The position numbers were made by a program, and so were the translations under genes. Shown in pieces: positions 13,701 through 23,310 of a DNA stretch of 64,000 nt (positions within the stretch are counted from its first letter, which is position 1; each line of letters begins with the position of its first letter). The stretch is from Rhizaria sp. SCN 62-66 (taxonomy: Eukaryota; Rhizaria, unplaced), in the NCBI GenBank assembly GCA_001724265.1, contig MEDY01000116.1:1-64000 (forward strand), read 5' to 3'. The notes beneath the pieces were generated by a model. The model made no database searches and was not told the DNA's origin. It saw only the letters and a program-made list of their open reading frames with translations.

Positions 13701-13827
13701 CGGTCCAACAGTAGCTCGGGCTCCTGCCTATTCGCATAACAATGGTCATACTGCGACTGCCGCTGCTGGTTCAGGTGGTGTATATGTTGAACGTGTCGAA
13801 TACCCTTTACCCATGGCCAGGATCTAA
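7723..13827 (+). CDS. Very large low-complexity protein, function unknown
   Basis: Open frame of 2,034 residues from ATG 7723 (MEAKLTSLIGEITAFSHWCN) to TAA. The frame stays open back to 7645 but without an earlier ATG, so 7723 is the first usable start unless an upstream exon exists. I recognise no family. The N-terminus (about residues 1-90) looks helical. The rest alternates Ala/Ser/Thr-rich stretches with Asn runs (about 660-690 and 1280-1300), repeated AHGH-type His-Gly motifs, an Arg/His-rich basic patch (about residues 830-880) and Gln runs near the C-terminus. A short Gln/Glu/Arg segment around residues 1728-1765 (LSQQQQRQQLTELEQQ) should form a coiled coil. No transmembrane segment or signal peptide is evident. 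The composition would fit a disordered scaffold or regulator, which is inference only. The gene diverges from HIBCH. Confidence 0.75.
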   Translation: MEAKLTSLIGEITAFSHWCNLPRADDPAPPPARPQPPESQLVAVERDLDASLASLSLTHSAAFHRLIADRQLKARAAVQHYAVALPPVEAAPVTAAHGPAVAYGPAQSRYPTAATAPSSVAASTYASANSHSYNSQASDHSANTSAAHADVIRTLEASLTQAVNNALHSSLLNTSTTTAAAATVPAFAAPTATVTPAPMASSNIHVSNVAPLTAPRPVTSYGLTSAYDGLHSEPVHVLQQQLTVTPLAAATAAAPASAHGNGGYTVRATEPPLPRTLRQRWALPESQSATTTNNTHVAITSTKTGANYVHTSNNGVSMTAHAASVLTPASMPGFGPVPISVSPSVAAPRGPNAAATAAYSGAPDAMKDTGVLPLLTMTEFKQGFNAVLRPHPSSSQSLQPSGCSQSVFSDPQSSVSIAGLNAHTPAFATAVTLPSHNGSTQSQLHYDGFVHSTFSSHPRSQSQSAVTVNSCCLHAAAQAQFQQADASQSSLRNSTRVNDPATTGSGRGDDAAAAAAPSSMTVELSAKAARAIAAAAEVWRRSAPAVAAHGHSAGAHGHGDDSETNAAHSHFRVNVNAQSQQTVNDHSSQTLSRNIVVGNISNSSLDADTAAVVPASTLAVAETAEDAESKERLMRCAHAAAIYFLRTVLKEGTAINNNSIDTTKNSNNNTNNNDNTNNTNGTDHAATGATNKDNSVALSAAKPGAATHDVRAIETVAVSSAAAENVTRHTASKHVCPVHGASDSTAHGHFAAHGHNSSHVLGSGSSHGCSNRTRCRGIDSHSNSANNNNNNSCHNCDRPRDRIQEQNSSDCDAGGTSATETSHSSDDKSYPESDNMSRSHSHLRRRRHRRSGRAHKHGRGRDGGQHRCSDRGQQQQQQWGDPEQNEREQQQRHEHTRIEISRDGNVTATTSTAAPNAHGHGRCHDYGHGHSRNTSLHDNSSRSAVIVSQTKSADVKSNASICSSANKPPIASATVAEPQHNDNFDSDTDTNLHIDSTSNAEQAPPVDTAACTTSASVVATATPETEAPGLASVAAAAALTTPLRRYANGRTPPSSSCIPYTTATQPHSHTSVGGAQPQQNARSRTAFGGAMASALLQSPPLHTPARPRTSGGNVSTPLDRRPDWRSILDESPPVSDRRDVGTINDNNTNNNDNNDGSRGKTANAVGYSNTGVVIDKNCEYILPNAWSNHKHAHNASQAFTAESAQSLSAAAPVARNRAAATADSAANTGPFTRAFTAKQASHGDDHSKATANGVHNRSDSAQRNADSVNAVSRAADRSIVAAMGAAQNSSNNNNNNDNNRSRSRSRNGRIALANRPPFAVASAAAPLPAAAPSLPSRSKSRPRTTVDSNHASRLLKPTACQLSRATAVRDSVLSARAAAAAEAEAAAAAADRAAAARALPGMRRQRPHNTADTTTTAHSYSLSQSHLPAQTQSHSQYQTRASSATTGWTGAGLTHGLAGASRSGGVMGSTTAGFDVTDARSSGGVSGGSVADTRGVTVIRGEIHRGRREAAVSVNASAVTANTAALSHVAVANTAAATSTALPHGPSHPVANTRSVKNAVNHTTFADDSNSTVSQAPVSASVAAPVHTSVPPSKTASASAVPLATPVTAAALSAVSDTAATLRAAERLTARAARRQLHSSEFGSFLRSAKLAGAQRARAVAAVVQQASAASAAASTGASTAMATGAYLGGGVGGYLELDSEQAYLAATANDNAAVSVPPHHAFAQLRLSQQQQRQQLTELEQQRELEQQRRLQARLEDEQTRRMVGPGAAALLNARHRRNNSGHGQGYSAGSSRENDDMLDYGGEYNTGSYDSASDTSSPVVSAKAGVLASEGESKEATPPHYSQSLYPSSQPELQQQQHLQQLQMNPAFTVSSNVQPSIHMYTRQQPLLARGNTLPGVSTSLWSGLTTPLESGVALRNEQEQRWQLQQQEWEGQWQQQQQQQQPEQQQHQQLYASAIRQAPVTTNLPHAYVSTLVPLPATVPVPASAYSHAYGPTVARAPAYSHNNGHTATAAAGSGGVYVERVEYPLPMARI

Positions 13828-14022
13828 TGAAGTATGACACTAAAAGCGAGATCTCAAACGTTACATGAACTTGAACAAATTATTTCTCTAGCCAATGATT
13901 TATCGAGTAGTAAATCGAACATATACAACACACGAAATCGTTATTTTTCAATGTTCTGGGAATAATCTGGTCATACGTGTCACAAGTGTGACCCTGCCTG
14001 GTGCCCGTGGTGAGTCTCGCGC

Positions 14023-14173
14023 GTGCGCACGTTGAGGCGCGCCTCCACAACCTACGGGTACATGGCATGGGAGATGACGGACTCACTGATGTCTGTGATG
14101 CACAGTGCTATCGAGAACACTCCCGCTGACGTGGGCGAACCGGTGGCCGTGGTGCGAATGATGCTCGACGCGG
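14023..14173 (+). pseudogene. Ankyrin-like exon fragment
   Basis: A short G+C-rich island in A+T-rich spacer reads MHSAIENTPADVGEPVAVVR followed by MMLDAG, which fits the second half of an ankyrin repeat (LHxAI...VVRxLLDAG). The frame runs directly into GTACGT at 14174, the donor sequence used by most introns in this window. A possible acceptor (AATAG, 14283-14287) would add about 35 residues before a TAA, but those residues look non-coding. I see no start exon and no further repeats. It is either a relic of a duplicated ankyrin gene or a piece of an unmodelled one. Confidence 0.35.
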
Positions 14174-15408
14174 GTACGTACAATGCACTACATGTTACTA
14201 GTTGTAAGAAGCCACATAAGTTAGAAGTCACATAAAGTTGTGGTATTTTGTATTTGTTAAAAAAACAACTATTTTTACTAACAATAGCTCAAACTGATCA
14301 AGACACAGACAAAGGAGCTACGAAGAGAGTGGCCTATCCTAACCCAAACCTCCACACACAACACACATACACACCAGATACCGCACTATAACGCGCGACA
14401 CGTGTGTACGGACGTATATTCACTGAATTAACACGCAATTATGTAAATAAAGTGTAAAATGGACTCATTTGGGCTCTTGCAACAGCGTTCACACAATAGA
14501 CTTATACGAAAAACCTCAATCAATAATACAACATTCCAGTCACACACACCGACACCACGCAGCCTCTTACATGTACACGAGTACTTACGTCGGCAAGACA
14601 ATTACACTGGGGTTGAGACTGTGGCACCCGGGGTATCACTCTGCAAGGCTGACAAGCACAGCAGCAGCTGACGACGGCGGCGGCAGCACAGACAAAAACG
14701 CACCAGTGATTTAGCAGAGAAGAGTTAAGTTGTGACGAACGGCAAGCGACGGAAGGTGAAAAATACGTGTTGCGATTGTGTTGTGACAGACGGAATATGC
14801 TGGGAAATGCGGGGCGTGGGGAGATTGATTGAGATAGACGTGATATAAGTGATCTAATCGTGAATGCAGTGAAAATAATAGACGAAAGAGAGAAAAAAAG
14901 AAAGAAAGAGAAAATAGGAGGAATCTCTTGAGTAGCACAACAAAACACAGAAACAAAGTCACTGACAACAAGCAAGAAAGAAAACGTGAAATAAAAAGAA
15001 GAGAAGGGAAAAAACGAAACCTAAACTTAACAAAAGAAAAAGACTAGAGGGTTAAATTGATAAAGTGGAAGTGTACACAAGTTGACCCATAAGCACGCAT
15101 CGTGTGTTTGATGACACCCAACAAGACCAAATAACGCCAAACAGAGACACATAGAACAATGTCGAATTAGACATCATGCAAGACGTTGAGTTGATCCACA
15201 GTGCAATGTAATCCACAAGCAAAATGTGCTGCCATCTGGCTGACCGGTAATGGTGAGTGAAGGTGAGTTGAGTGTAGTAAAATGCAAATGCGTGCTGATA
15301 TCGTGAGAAATCCAGAAAGAGAGAGGAGGAGAAACAACAACGCAAAGTCGTCGATACAAACACATGAAAGTGAAGAGAAAGAACAAACAAACAACGCAAA
15401 AGAAACAA

Positions 15409-15425
15409 CACACACACACACACAC
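15409..15425. repeat. CA dinucleotide microsatellite
   Basis: Uninterrupted CA run of 17 bp in the spacer downstream of the leftward ankyrin gene. Confidence 0.8.
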
Positions 15426-15578
15426 GCACGCAGACCGCAACAAATGCAAGTTAAGCCGAAAGATGAAACACAACGGCATTACACCTGCATTGGTGACGTT
15501 AACGTGTAAGTAGCTCGCTTACGCCGGAATGTACGCGGCCTACTTTTGCGTGTAAGAGGTAAGAAATGGCCAGCCCAT

Positions 15579-16655
15579 TTACGCGGCCGCGAGCAGAGGC
15601 GCGGTCGACGTGGAGCTGAAAGAGCGCCGGCCAGGAGTCAAAACGCGAAGAATCTCCTCATCCTTGGTCAGATCAGCCGGGGACTTGCCGTCCTTGGTGG
15701 TGATAGCGACATTGGCACCGTTGTTGAGCAGCTCCTGGACCATGCCACGGTTCTTGGCCTCGACGGCAAAGTGCAGGGCAGTCTTGCCGTCCTGGTCCTG
15801 TGTCGTGGATGACCACAAACAAGCAAACAAATGTGCGAAAAGAGAACCAAGATATATTTAGGGAGAATTGGAGCACAATATGTGAGCATGCTAGATATAT
15901 AATGCATAAATAACCCACATCTAATGGAAATATCTCATAATTGGATCGTTGATTGCATGCTTTAGGGTTGTAATGCGTACCTGGACGTCGATGATCGAGT
16001 CAGCGCCGGCCTCAAGCAGAATCCGGACGGCCTCAGTTGCCTGGCGAGAGGATGACTTGGCCGCAAAATGCAGCACAGACCAGCCACGGGCCTCGAGAAC
16101 GAAGAGGTTTGCCTTTGCGTCAAGCAGCACCTGGATCTTGCCGGCGTTGCACGACAGAGCAGCATACAGCAACGGGGTGAAGCCAGTGGACTCTTGAAGA
16201 TTGAGGCATTCGCGCACGTTGGGACGCTCGAGGAAGTGCTTGAGCTCACGGACGTCCTTGGAGTCGTCCTCGGCAATCTCGCACAGCTGCTGCAGCGTCT
16301 CGGAGTCCTGTTGTCGCGGAACATAGCGCGGCAGAGCGCAACAGATTGGAGATAAGGTTGAGAGGGCAGGGGAAGAGAATGCAAATGGAGGGTGAGTGTT
16401 TGAGCCAGATACAAGCGGTAAATACAACACGCAAGAGTGTAGAGTATCTGATATAATATGTGATACGTATAAATAAATCTTCGAGTCATGCATTGCAAGT
16501 ATTTCATAGAAATAATAAGGCTGTCGGAAAAGAATAAAGAGTCAGAAGCAGAGACGTACGGAAGGGGAGGGAGCGACATAGGAATCCTTGTCAAAGGGGA
16601 TGAGCTTCGAAGACATCTCTCCGCGCTCGCGCTCGCCGCAGCATGCGTTGCCCAT
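15579..16655 (-). CDS. Ankyrin-repeat protein with predicted N-terminal lipidation (3 exons)
   Basis: Exons on the minus strand: 16655-16560, 16307-15981 and 15797-15579, all phase 0, giving 213 residues. Donors are GTACGT and GTACGC; acceptors end in CAG. The protein starts MGNACCGERERGEM. Gly2 with a small residue at position 6 fits N-myristoylation, and Cys5/Cys6 would be palmitoylation sites, so a membrane-attached protein is inferred. Residues about 65-200 carry at least three ankyrin repeats: TGFTPLLYAALSCNAGKIQV, RGWSVLHFAAKSSSRQATEA and DGKTALHFAVEAKNRGMVQE, each followed by LL-x-GA/AKA-type turns. The C-terminus is a short Ser/Thr-rich tail. The partner is unknown; ankyrin repeats bind proteins. 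An ankyrin-like remnant lies about 1.4 kb away and a second ankyrin gene at 22072. Confidence 0.85.
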
Positions 16656-17640
16656 GGTTGTCGGGGGGAAGCTGTGTGTAGTACAGCAGAAAAGCAATGC
16701 ACGAAAGCGACAGGGAGGAAAGATTGCCCGGGAAAGTGACGACAAGAGGGGGTAGCAAATAGAGACGGATAGTGGTGAGAAACGGTTAGCTATAGAGCAC
16801 AAACAAGGCATATGAGGTACTAATTACAGGGATACACCGCTTTAGCTGTGTAATAGCGGCGCCTGCAACGGTGGAACAAGTGCAGCGCAGGACAATGTAT
16901 CCCCGCCCGGTGCTCCTTTGGAGAGGGAGGGAATCGGAGGCGGAGCTCGCGGCATCGGTGTCAAAACAACCCTCAAGGACGCGCACAGCTGGAGTGTAAA
17001 AGGAATAATAGATCATTTACATCGCAAACGATGCGGCACATGCAATCCTACCGTCCTTGACAGACGTTCACCCGCCCTCGCGCGCTTCCTAAGAAGTGCC
17101 TTGTTTCGTGGTCCTTTCGCTTTCTCAAGTCTCTCGCGCCTCACTCGCTGGACTGGTTGGTTCGCGAAAATGTGGTGTGGTGGTGTGGGACGAGAAGTCC
17201 GATTGTGCTTGGACAAGAATGTGTCTTTCAAGTCCACACTGTTCGTCGGCAAAATCACAAGCGTTGGTTCTTGTTTTGTTTAGCAAGGTTCTTTATTGTT
17301 TTGAAATCTCTGCATCGTGCTTGCTTATCTTTGTCATCTCATAGCGCATGTTTTGGTGTCGGCCTCGCTAAGCATCTTCGTCCCTTCCTCGGTCCCTTTC
17401 GACACGCCTCAGAGCCCTTTTCTGTCCTTATAACATCTTCGGCACACTACTGCTATTGGTCCCCGCTTATTATATTTCCTTTTATCCTTGTGGCTTTTCT
17501 TACACGTGCACTTTTCGCTGAAGAACCCACTTCTGCCCCCTCCCGACCCAAAGATTCCTTACACTGTCCTTTGACAAGGTAGCTTTCGTCGTCGTGACTG
17601 TAAAACAAGACACGTTAGCTGTGTCGCCTCTCCGCGACTA
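16656..17640. promoter_or_regulatory. Divergent spacer between ankyrin gene and Mrs2-like gene
   Basis: 985 bp separating two start codons that face apart. It should hold both promoters and 5' UTRs. Base composition is intermediate, and the right part (about 17290-17580) is pyrimidine-rich on the plus strand. Short open frames here resemble nothing known. I saw no RNA gene. Confidence 0.4.
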
Positions 17641-17861
17641 ATGTATCTCCGTCGGCCTCTTACGGCCGCAGCCGCAGCCGCCTCCGCCTCTGCACGCACT
17701 GCAACTGCCACTGCGACTGCTGCTGCTTCGACGGTGACGACGCCTGCTGGCCTGAGCTCCCCGTTGCCAGTCTTTGGTCCCCATCGAACTCTCAGCTCGG
17801 CAACCACGACCCCTGTGGCGGCGTTGACTCACCACCGCCCGCACGTGTCTGCTGTGACGAC

Positions 17862-17910
<49 letters not shown>

Positions 17911-20900
17911 GCTGATATCGCTGGTGGCACACTGCATCGCTCGCTTCGTGTACCCGCGACCCGCTTTTGTTCTAGCTCCAGCTCTTGCTTCACAACACCT
18001 CGCTCTCGCTCTAGCCTTAGCTCTAGCTCTGCTGCTCTTGCCAAGTCTCACGGTCGTTTCGCTTTCAGTCCGAGCCTCAGCTCTGCAGCTCTCACAGTCG
18101 GTTGTCACCGTGCCTTCGTCTCCGTTTCGAGCCCTTCTGACCCTCCGAAGCCCCCGCTACTGTCACAACAACAACAGCAACAACAGCAACAGGGCTTTGC
18201 TTCCAACAACAGCAACAACAATAACAACAGCTCTAATGCCGACGTTGACACGGCGACGTCTGCTGCTGCCGCAACTCTTGTGCCGTCTCCGGCCGGTGGA
18301 TTTATCTTCCAAGATCCCTACCTCCAGCAGCAGCAGCAGCAGCTTCACGACCAACAGCAGCTTCAACTGCAGCAACAGCAACAACTGCAGTTTTACCAAA
18401 ACCAACAACAATTCCTTGCGAATCAACAGCACCAACACCAGTACACGCACCAGCAGCAGCAGCAAGCGTTTACGTCAAGCCGCATCGGTAGCGGTGGCAG
18501 CGGCGCTCCCCCGCCCCCTCCCCCTCCTCCCCATAGTAATTCCCCGCCCCAGGTCTCCGCCCCGCGCGCGCGCCTGCGGGTCTCCCACGCCGCCATCGAC
18601 CGCGACCTTCCTGTCTTCCGCTTCGCTGCCAACGGTGAATATGTCCACGCCCTCTTCAACCTCGCTTCCCTGAGGTCAGTCCACCCCCGTGACTTAATGG
18701 CGGTCTACGACTCTGAGATCCGCCGATCAGGTCCGCTCATCCTGCCCTGCCACGAGTGCATCATCGTCGCTGTCTCCCACATCAAAGCAGTCATTTTCGC
18801 AGACCAAGTCGTGCTCTTGGATGTCCACAGGCCGCTGGTGAAGATTTTCGCTGAGTTTTTGCGAAGCCACCTTCGCGCCGGCGCGCCCCGGGCAGGCACG
18901 CCCGCAGCCGCAGCCGCAGCCGCCGCTGCCGCCGCCGCCGCGTCTTCTGGCACTGGCGCCGCTGCTATGGGCAGTTTCCAGCAGCAGCAGCAACAACAGC
19001 AGAGCAGCAGTGGCGGCGGTGCAAGTGGTGGCGTTTTTGCGACTCTACAGTCACTACAGTCTGCAATGGGCACGTTTATGCACGGCCAGGGTCACAACGC
19101 GCAGTCTCAGTCACAGGTTCCGTCACAGGTACCGGGTGCATATGGGTTGCCCAGTTATGATAACAACTACAACTACAACGCGAGTTCTGGCGCTCTGTAC
19201 GACAACTCACTGCAGCAACAACAACAACCAGGTGTGGCTGCGTTCAATGCAGCTACTACCGCCGCCGCCGCCGCCGCTGCTGCCGCTGCCTCTGCGTCCG
19301 CGGCCTCCGCAGCCGGCAATAACAGCATCGGTTATGGCAGTGACAGTAGTGGGAGTCTATCGCTCTCGCAACGCCGCAACTCCAACGGCAACAACAACTC
19401 GGGCAGTAATACTAGCTATACGAGCAGTCGTCTGTCGTCAGTGAATGCGAGTTTGCGGAAGCTGGGTCTCGGCCTTGGCTTCACCGGCCCTAATAGCAAT
19501 AAGACTAATACCGTCGCTTCTTCTAACACCAGCATTGGTAGCATTGGTAGCAGTAACAACAGCTGGGGTGACGACTTGAAGCCTGCCCACGGCCACTCGG
19601 TCTCTACGGCACAGCAACAGTCGCAGAGTTATAATAGCAACAACATGAGTAGCAGTAACGGCGGCGGAACCTCTGCTGCCCACGGTCACGTCTCTGCCCA
19701 CGGTCACTCGGTCATCGCCCACGGCCACTTGACGCCCCTGGGCCCCCTGGGGCCAGAGGACGACGACGCGGAGGAGAGCGACGACGCCACGTTGCGGTTG
19801 TTACAGTCACAGGCTGCGCAAAGCGAGGCGCAATATCAGCGTCAGCAGGAACTTCAGCAGAGCCAGTTGCAGCAGTATCAACACCAGCAGCATATGCAGC
19901 TGCGGCATCAACATAACCACCATCAGCACAACAGCCATCAGCAGCAGCCGCATCATCACACCAGGAACAGTCTTACTGGCAGCAATCATATCAATAACAG
20001 TAGTTATGCGCAATATGATGATGGAGTCGCTGCTGACAGTCTGAATGCTGATTTCAATAGTGCCGCCGCCACCGCTGCTCACAGTCACTTTGCGGGCCCT
20101 ATCAGCGCCGGCCCGAGCCACGCGACTCACAGCCACACGCTGCTCAACGGCCACAGCCGTCACGGCCACGGCCACGTTAACGGCAGCCACAGTCCCAGTC
20201 TCAGCGGCTACAGCCACGGCTACGGCCACAACGCGTACGGGGCCCCCGTCGCCCCCACTCCAATGCACTCTCACTCGTCTCACTCCGCGCACGCGCACTC
20301 GCAGATCCAACCCCAATCACAGGCTGCGGCGGCCTCGGCGGCGGCGGCAGCAGCGGCCTCCGCAGCAGCAGCCGCCGCCGCCGCCGCGGCCGCCGCCGCC
20401 TCTAGTATCCCAGAGCTTCCCCTCACGTTCTCCCCTTCCTCCGGCGCTGGCGGCAACGGCAACGGCAACGGGAATAGTAGTGGCAGTGAAAGTGCCGGTG
20501 GCCTCCTCATGAGTGCTGACGTTACTCCGTACAATAACTCTATGTCTCGCAATACCATGAGTACCTCTAATAACGCGATCATAAGTTCCCGCTCACGCTC
20601 TGTCACAGTCAACACTAACGAACAGTTAACGCAGCAGCAGCAACAGAGTGGCGGTCTAATTCGCAGCAATACTGCTGAGGGTAACGAGGATGACGATGAG
20701 GAAGTTGACGAAGTCGACGCAGATGCCCTGTTGCTCGGTGCCGGGGGCGACGACGATTTTCTCGGTACTTCTGCCTTTGAGTTTCGTGTCCTCGAAGGTA
20801 TCTTACGCGCTGTAAGTGATAAGTACGACCGTCGCTTGCATTGTTACGACCCCGTCATCACGAATGTACTCGGTGACTTGGCCGTGGTTCAGTGGCAGTC

Positions 20901-21726
20901 AAACGCGATCTTACGCCTCCTCCCGCTCAAAAACGCTCTTGTGTCGTTCGAGCGTGCCTCCGATGAAGTGCTTTCCGTGCTGACATCGCTGTTGACGTCC
21001 AACGAAGACATGCTTGAGCTGTTTTTGACTGAGAAACGGCGCCGCCACGGCCAGTTGCCCCCGCTTGAGGCCCACCAAGACTGTGAGCTGCTGTTGGAGA
21101 CCTTCCACCGTGAATTTTCCCAGATCAAGTTCGAGGCCCAGCAGCTGCGGCGTAAGATCCTCGCGACCGAGGACATGGTGCGGATCTCAATGGACGCGCA
21201 CCGGAACCGGCTGATCCAGATGCAGGCGCACATGGCCATGTGTTCCGTCGGGCTCGGCTCCGCGGCGCTCATGACGGGTGTTTTTGGCATGAACCTCCGG
21301 TCAGGGCTGGAGAACACGCAAGGCGCGTTCGCCACGGCCGCGGTCGCCAGCGTCGCGCTGGTCGGCGCTGTGTACGGCTCCATCAACCGGGGTTTCTTGC
21401 GCAAGCCGGTCACTGCAAGGCATTTCGTGCCAGTGACAACCCCGAAAACGCTTGAAGATATGGCTAAGTTAAAAGAAGCGCTTGATGGGACGTATGACTT
21501 CCAGGACGTGATCCTGCAACTTGAGCGGCACGGGAATCTTGTCAGTCGGCAGGAACTGGCAAGGACGTTCGAAGAGGCCCGTGGCAAGTTCTGTCCTGAA
21601 GAGATCATTGACCTCATTTTTGCACTGTACGCTGGTGACGCGAAGGCCAAATGGGTGACGATGGAGCAGCTGAGGCTGTTCCTCTGCGATTTCCCATCGG
21701 TGCGCTGGACTGGCCGCACGTACTAA
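17641..21726 (+). CDS. MRS2: Mrs2/CorA-family Mg2+ channel with very large internal insertion
   Basis: Single exon, 1,361 residues. The C-terminal third is a typical Mrs2/CorA module: a long helical stretch (about 1040-1195), then TM1 ending in GVFGMNLRSG with the diagnostic Gly-Met-Asn at 1216-1218, then TM2 (about 1232-1252). The first half of the Mrs2 N-terminal domain is recognisable at about residues 309-415 (FAANGEYVHALFNLASLRSV, RDLMAVYDS, HIKAVIFADQVVLLD). The two halves are separated by about 600 low-complexity residues (Gln, Asn, Ser, Ala, AHGH motifs). Mrs2 proteins are usually 400-500 residues and form pentameric Mg2+ channels in the mitochondrial inner membrane. The Arg/Ala/Ser/Thr-rich, acid-free start fits mitochondrial import but is not proof. 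After TM2 about 110 residues remain, with a helical region that could be a degenerate EF-hand pair. Confidence 0.9.
17863..17907 (+). repeat. (AGC)15 trinucleotide repeat encoding poly-Ser
   Basis: Fifteen uninterrupted AGC units inside the Mrs2-like gene, read as serine. It is the longest pure triplet run I noticed and a likely site of length variation. Other Ser and Gln tracts in the gene mix synonymous codons. Confidence 0.85.
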
Positions 21727-22071
21727 GCGTGCATGCATTTATCCGCTTGAGCAGTGAGGCATAGTGACATTCTGAATGTTACGTGTCACATGCTAGTTTC
21801 AACCTAATTTATTATATGTAGTTCAATAACAACAACGATTGTGAAATAATACATCTCGTTCTTATTCATATCTGTGTGTCATGTTATTGTTCTCCATCGT
21901 GGCGTATATATACTACATAAGCCTACCGTGTGATTCAGCTATTTTTCCTTGATTGTGGTTGTCTCGTCTCGGTGGCGGAGTCATGGGGAGATTTGCTTCT
22001 GGCTTGAAAAGTTTGTCCTACGCAGAGAGCCCGTCAGCGAGTGTGTGGACATATCCCCCGGATAAAACACA
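21727..22071. other. Tandem intergenic spacer
   Basis: 345 bp of A+T-rich DNA between the end of the Mrs2-like gene and the start of the mitochondrial ankyrin gene, both rightward. It must hold the 3' end of the first and the promoter of the second. Nothing else is recognisable. Confidence 0.5.
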
Positions 22072-23082
22072 ATGTTGCGGACTAATTCTCGTATTTATGC
22101 TATCGCATCAAAGTCTCTAGCGTCTCTGCTGCGCATCTCCACGCCGGTCACCAAGACCGCTGTCTTCGCATCCTCGCCCCGCGGCTTCGCCAGTCTGGCC
22201 GAGATCAAAGAGAAGCTCGCCGGCATGGGCAACATCAAGGCCAAGATGAACGACTTTTTCCTCACCCACGTGCGCGACAACAATACCGACATCGTCTCTG
22301 CCATGCTCAACGAAGGCATGGACGTCAACACCACCGTCAAGGGCGTCACAGCTCTCCACGTGACCGCGCAAGTCGGATATGAGGACATGACCAAGCTTCT
22401 CCTCGCCCACAAGCCCACCCTCGAGGCACGCGACGACGAAGGCTACACCCCGCTGCTCTGGGCCGCCGCGCGCAACCACGCCCCCGTCGTGGCAGAGCTA
22501 CTCACGGCTGGGGCCGATGTCACCGCAAGCACCCCGCGAGACGGCTTCTCTCCACTGCACCATGCCTGCGCGGCCGGCAACGTGCCCGTGGCGACGCTGC
22601 TGCTCGACGCGCGCGCCAACCCCGACGCGCGCGCCGCTGACGGGTCAACCTGCGTTCACTCCGCTGTCTTCGCGAACAAAACGCGCGTCCTGGAGCTTCT
22701 CCTCTCCCGCGGCGCCGTGCCGACCTTGGAGCACACGCCCGGGCTCACGCCGCTGTTTATCGCGGCCTACCAGGGTCAGGCCGACGCCGTGCGCGCGCTG
22801 CTTGCCGCCGGCGCTACGGCGGACCAGGCCTCGACGACTCTGGGCGTGACTGCGCTCGCGGGAGCGGCGGCTCAGGGGCACGAAGTCTGCGCACAGTTGC
22901 TGTTAGATCAGGGAGCGAGCGTTGAACACGTAGATGGTGACGGGTTGACGCCGTTGCAGTGGGCGAGGAAGAATAAACACACCGCGGTCGAGCAGCTATT
23001 GCTCAAGGCGCAGAAGCAGCAGAAGAAAGCGGCTGCGGCGGCCGCAGGGATCACCAGTGGCAGTGAAAGCTCCTCGATGTAA
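22072..23082 (+). CDS. Ankyrin-repeat protein with mitochondrial presequence
   Basis: Single exon, 336 residues. The first 40 or so residues (MLRTNSRIYAIASKSLASLL, then RISTPVTK) are rich in Arg, Lys, Ser and Ala and lack acidic residues, as in a matrix-targeting peptide. Residues about 60-315 form seven or eight consecutive ankyrin repeats, for example GVTALHVTAQVGYEDMTKLL, EGYTPLLWAAARNHAPVVAE, DGFSPLHHACAAGNVPVATL and PGLTPLFIAAYQGQADAVRA. The C-terminus is Lys/Gln- then Ala/Ser-rich. There is no catalytic domain, so it is probably a binding adaptor; its partner cannot be inferred. It lies tail-to-tail with the Elp1 gene, 228 bp apart. Confidence 0.88.
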   Translation: MLRTNSRIYAIASKSLASLLRISTPVTKTAVFASSPRGFASLAEIKEKLAGMGNIKAKMNDFFLTHVRDNNTDIVSAMLNEGMDVNTTVKGVTALHVTAQVGYEDMTKLLLAHKPTLEARDDEGYTPLLWAAARNHAPVVAELLTAGADVTASTPRDGFSPLHHACAAGNVPVATLLLDARANPDARAADGSTCVHSAVFANKTRVLELLLSRGAVPTLEHTPGLTPLFIAAYQGQADAVRALLAAGATADQASTTLGVTALAGAAAQGHEVCAQLLLDQGASVEHVDGDGLTPLQWARKNKHTAVEQLLLKAQKQQKKAAAAAAGITSGSESSSM

Positions 23083-23310
23083 GCACATTCGTCGAGAAGC
23101 TTGTTTAATGATACTTAGACATATCGCAAAGAACTTAAATTATTCAACAACAATAGAATACAATACAACACTAGCATTTCATCTCTATCAAAAGTACGTC
23201 GTATAACATGAATTGTCTATTCAATCTCGTTCTTCTTATAGATCACAAAATATAAAGTAGTTTAAGGTAACCGTATTTTCTTATCTCTCGCGCAATTAGT
23301 GTAGTTTTGT

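Larger units (their letters stand above)
13828..15578. other. Intergenic region with ankyrin-like remnant and purine-rich DNA
   Basis: Spacer between the 2,034-residue gene and the leftward ankyrin gene. Apart from the G+C-rich remnant annotated separately at 14023-14173, it is A+T-rich. The plus strand from about 14870 to 15040 is strongly purine-rich (A/G runs) and a CA repeat lies at 15409-15425. No other gene is supported. Confidence 0.5.
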
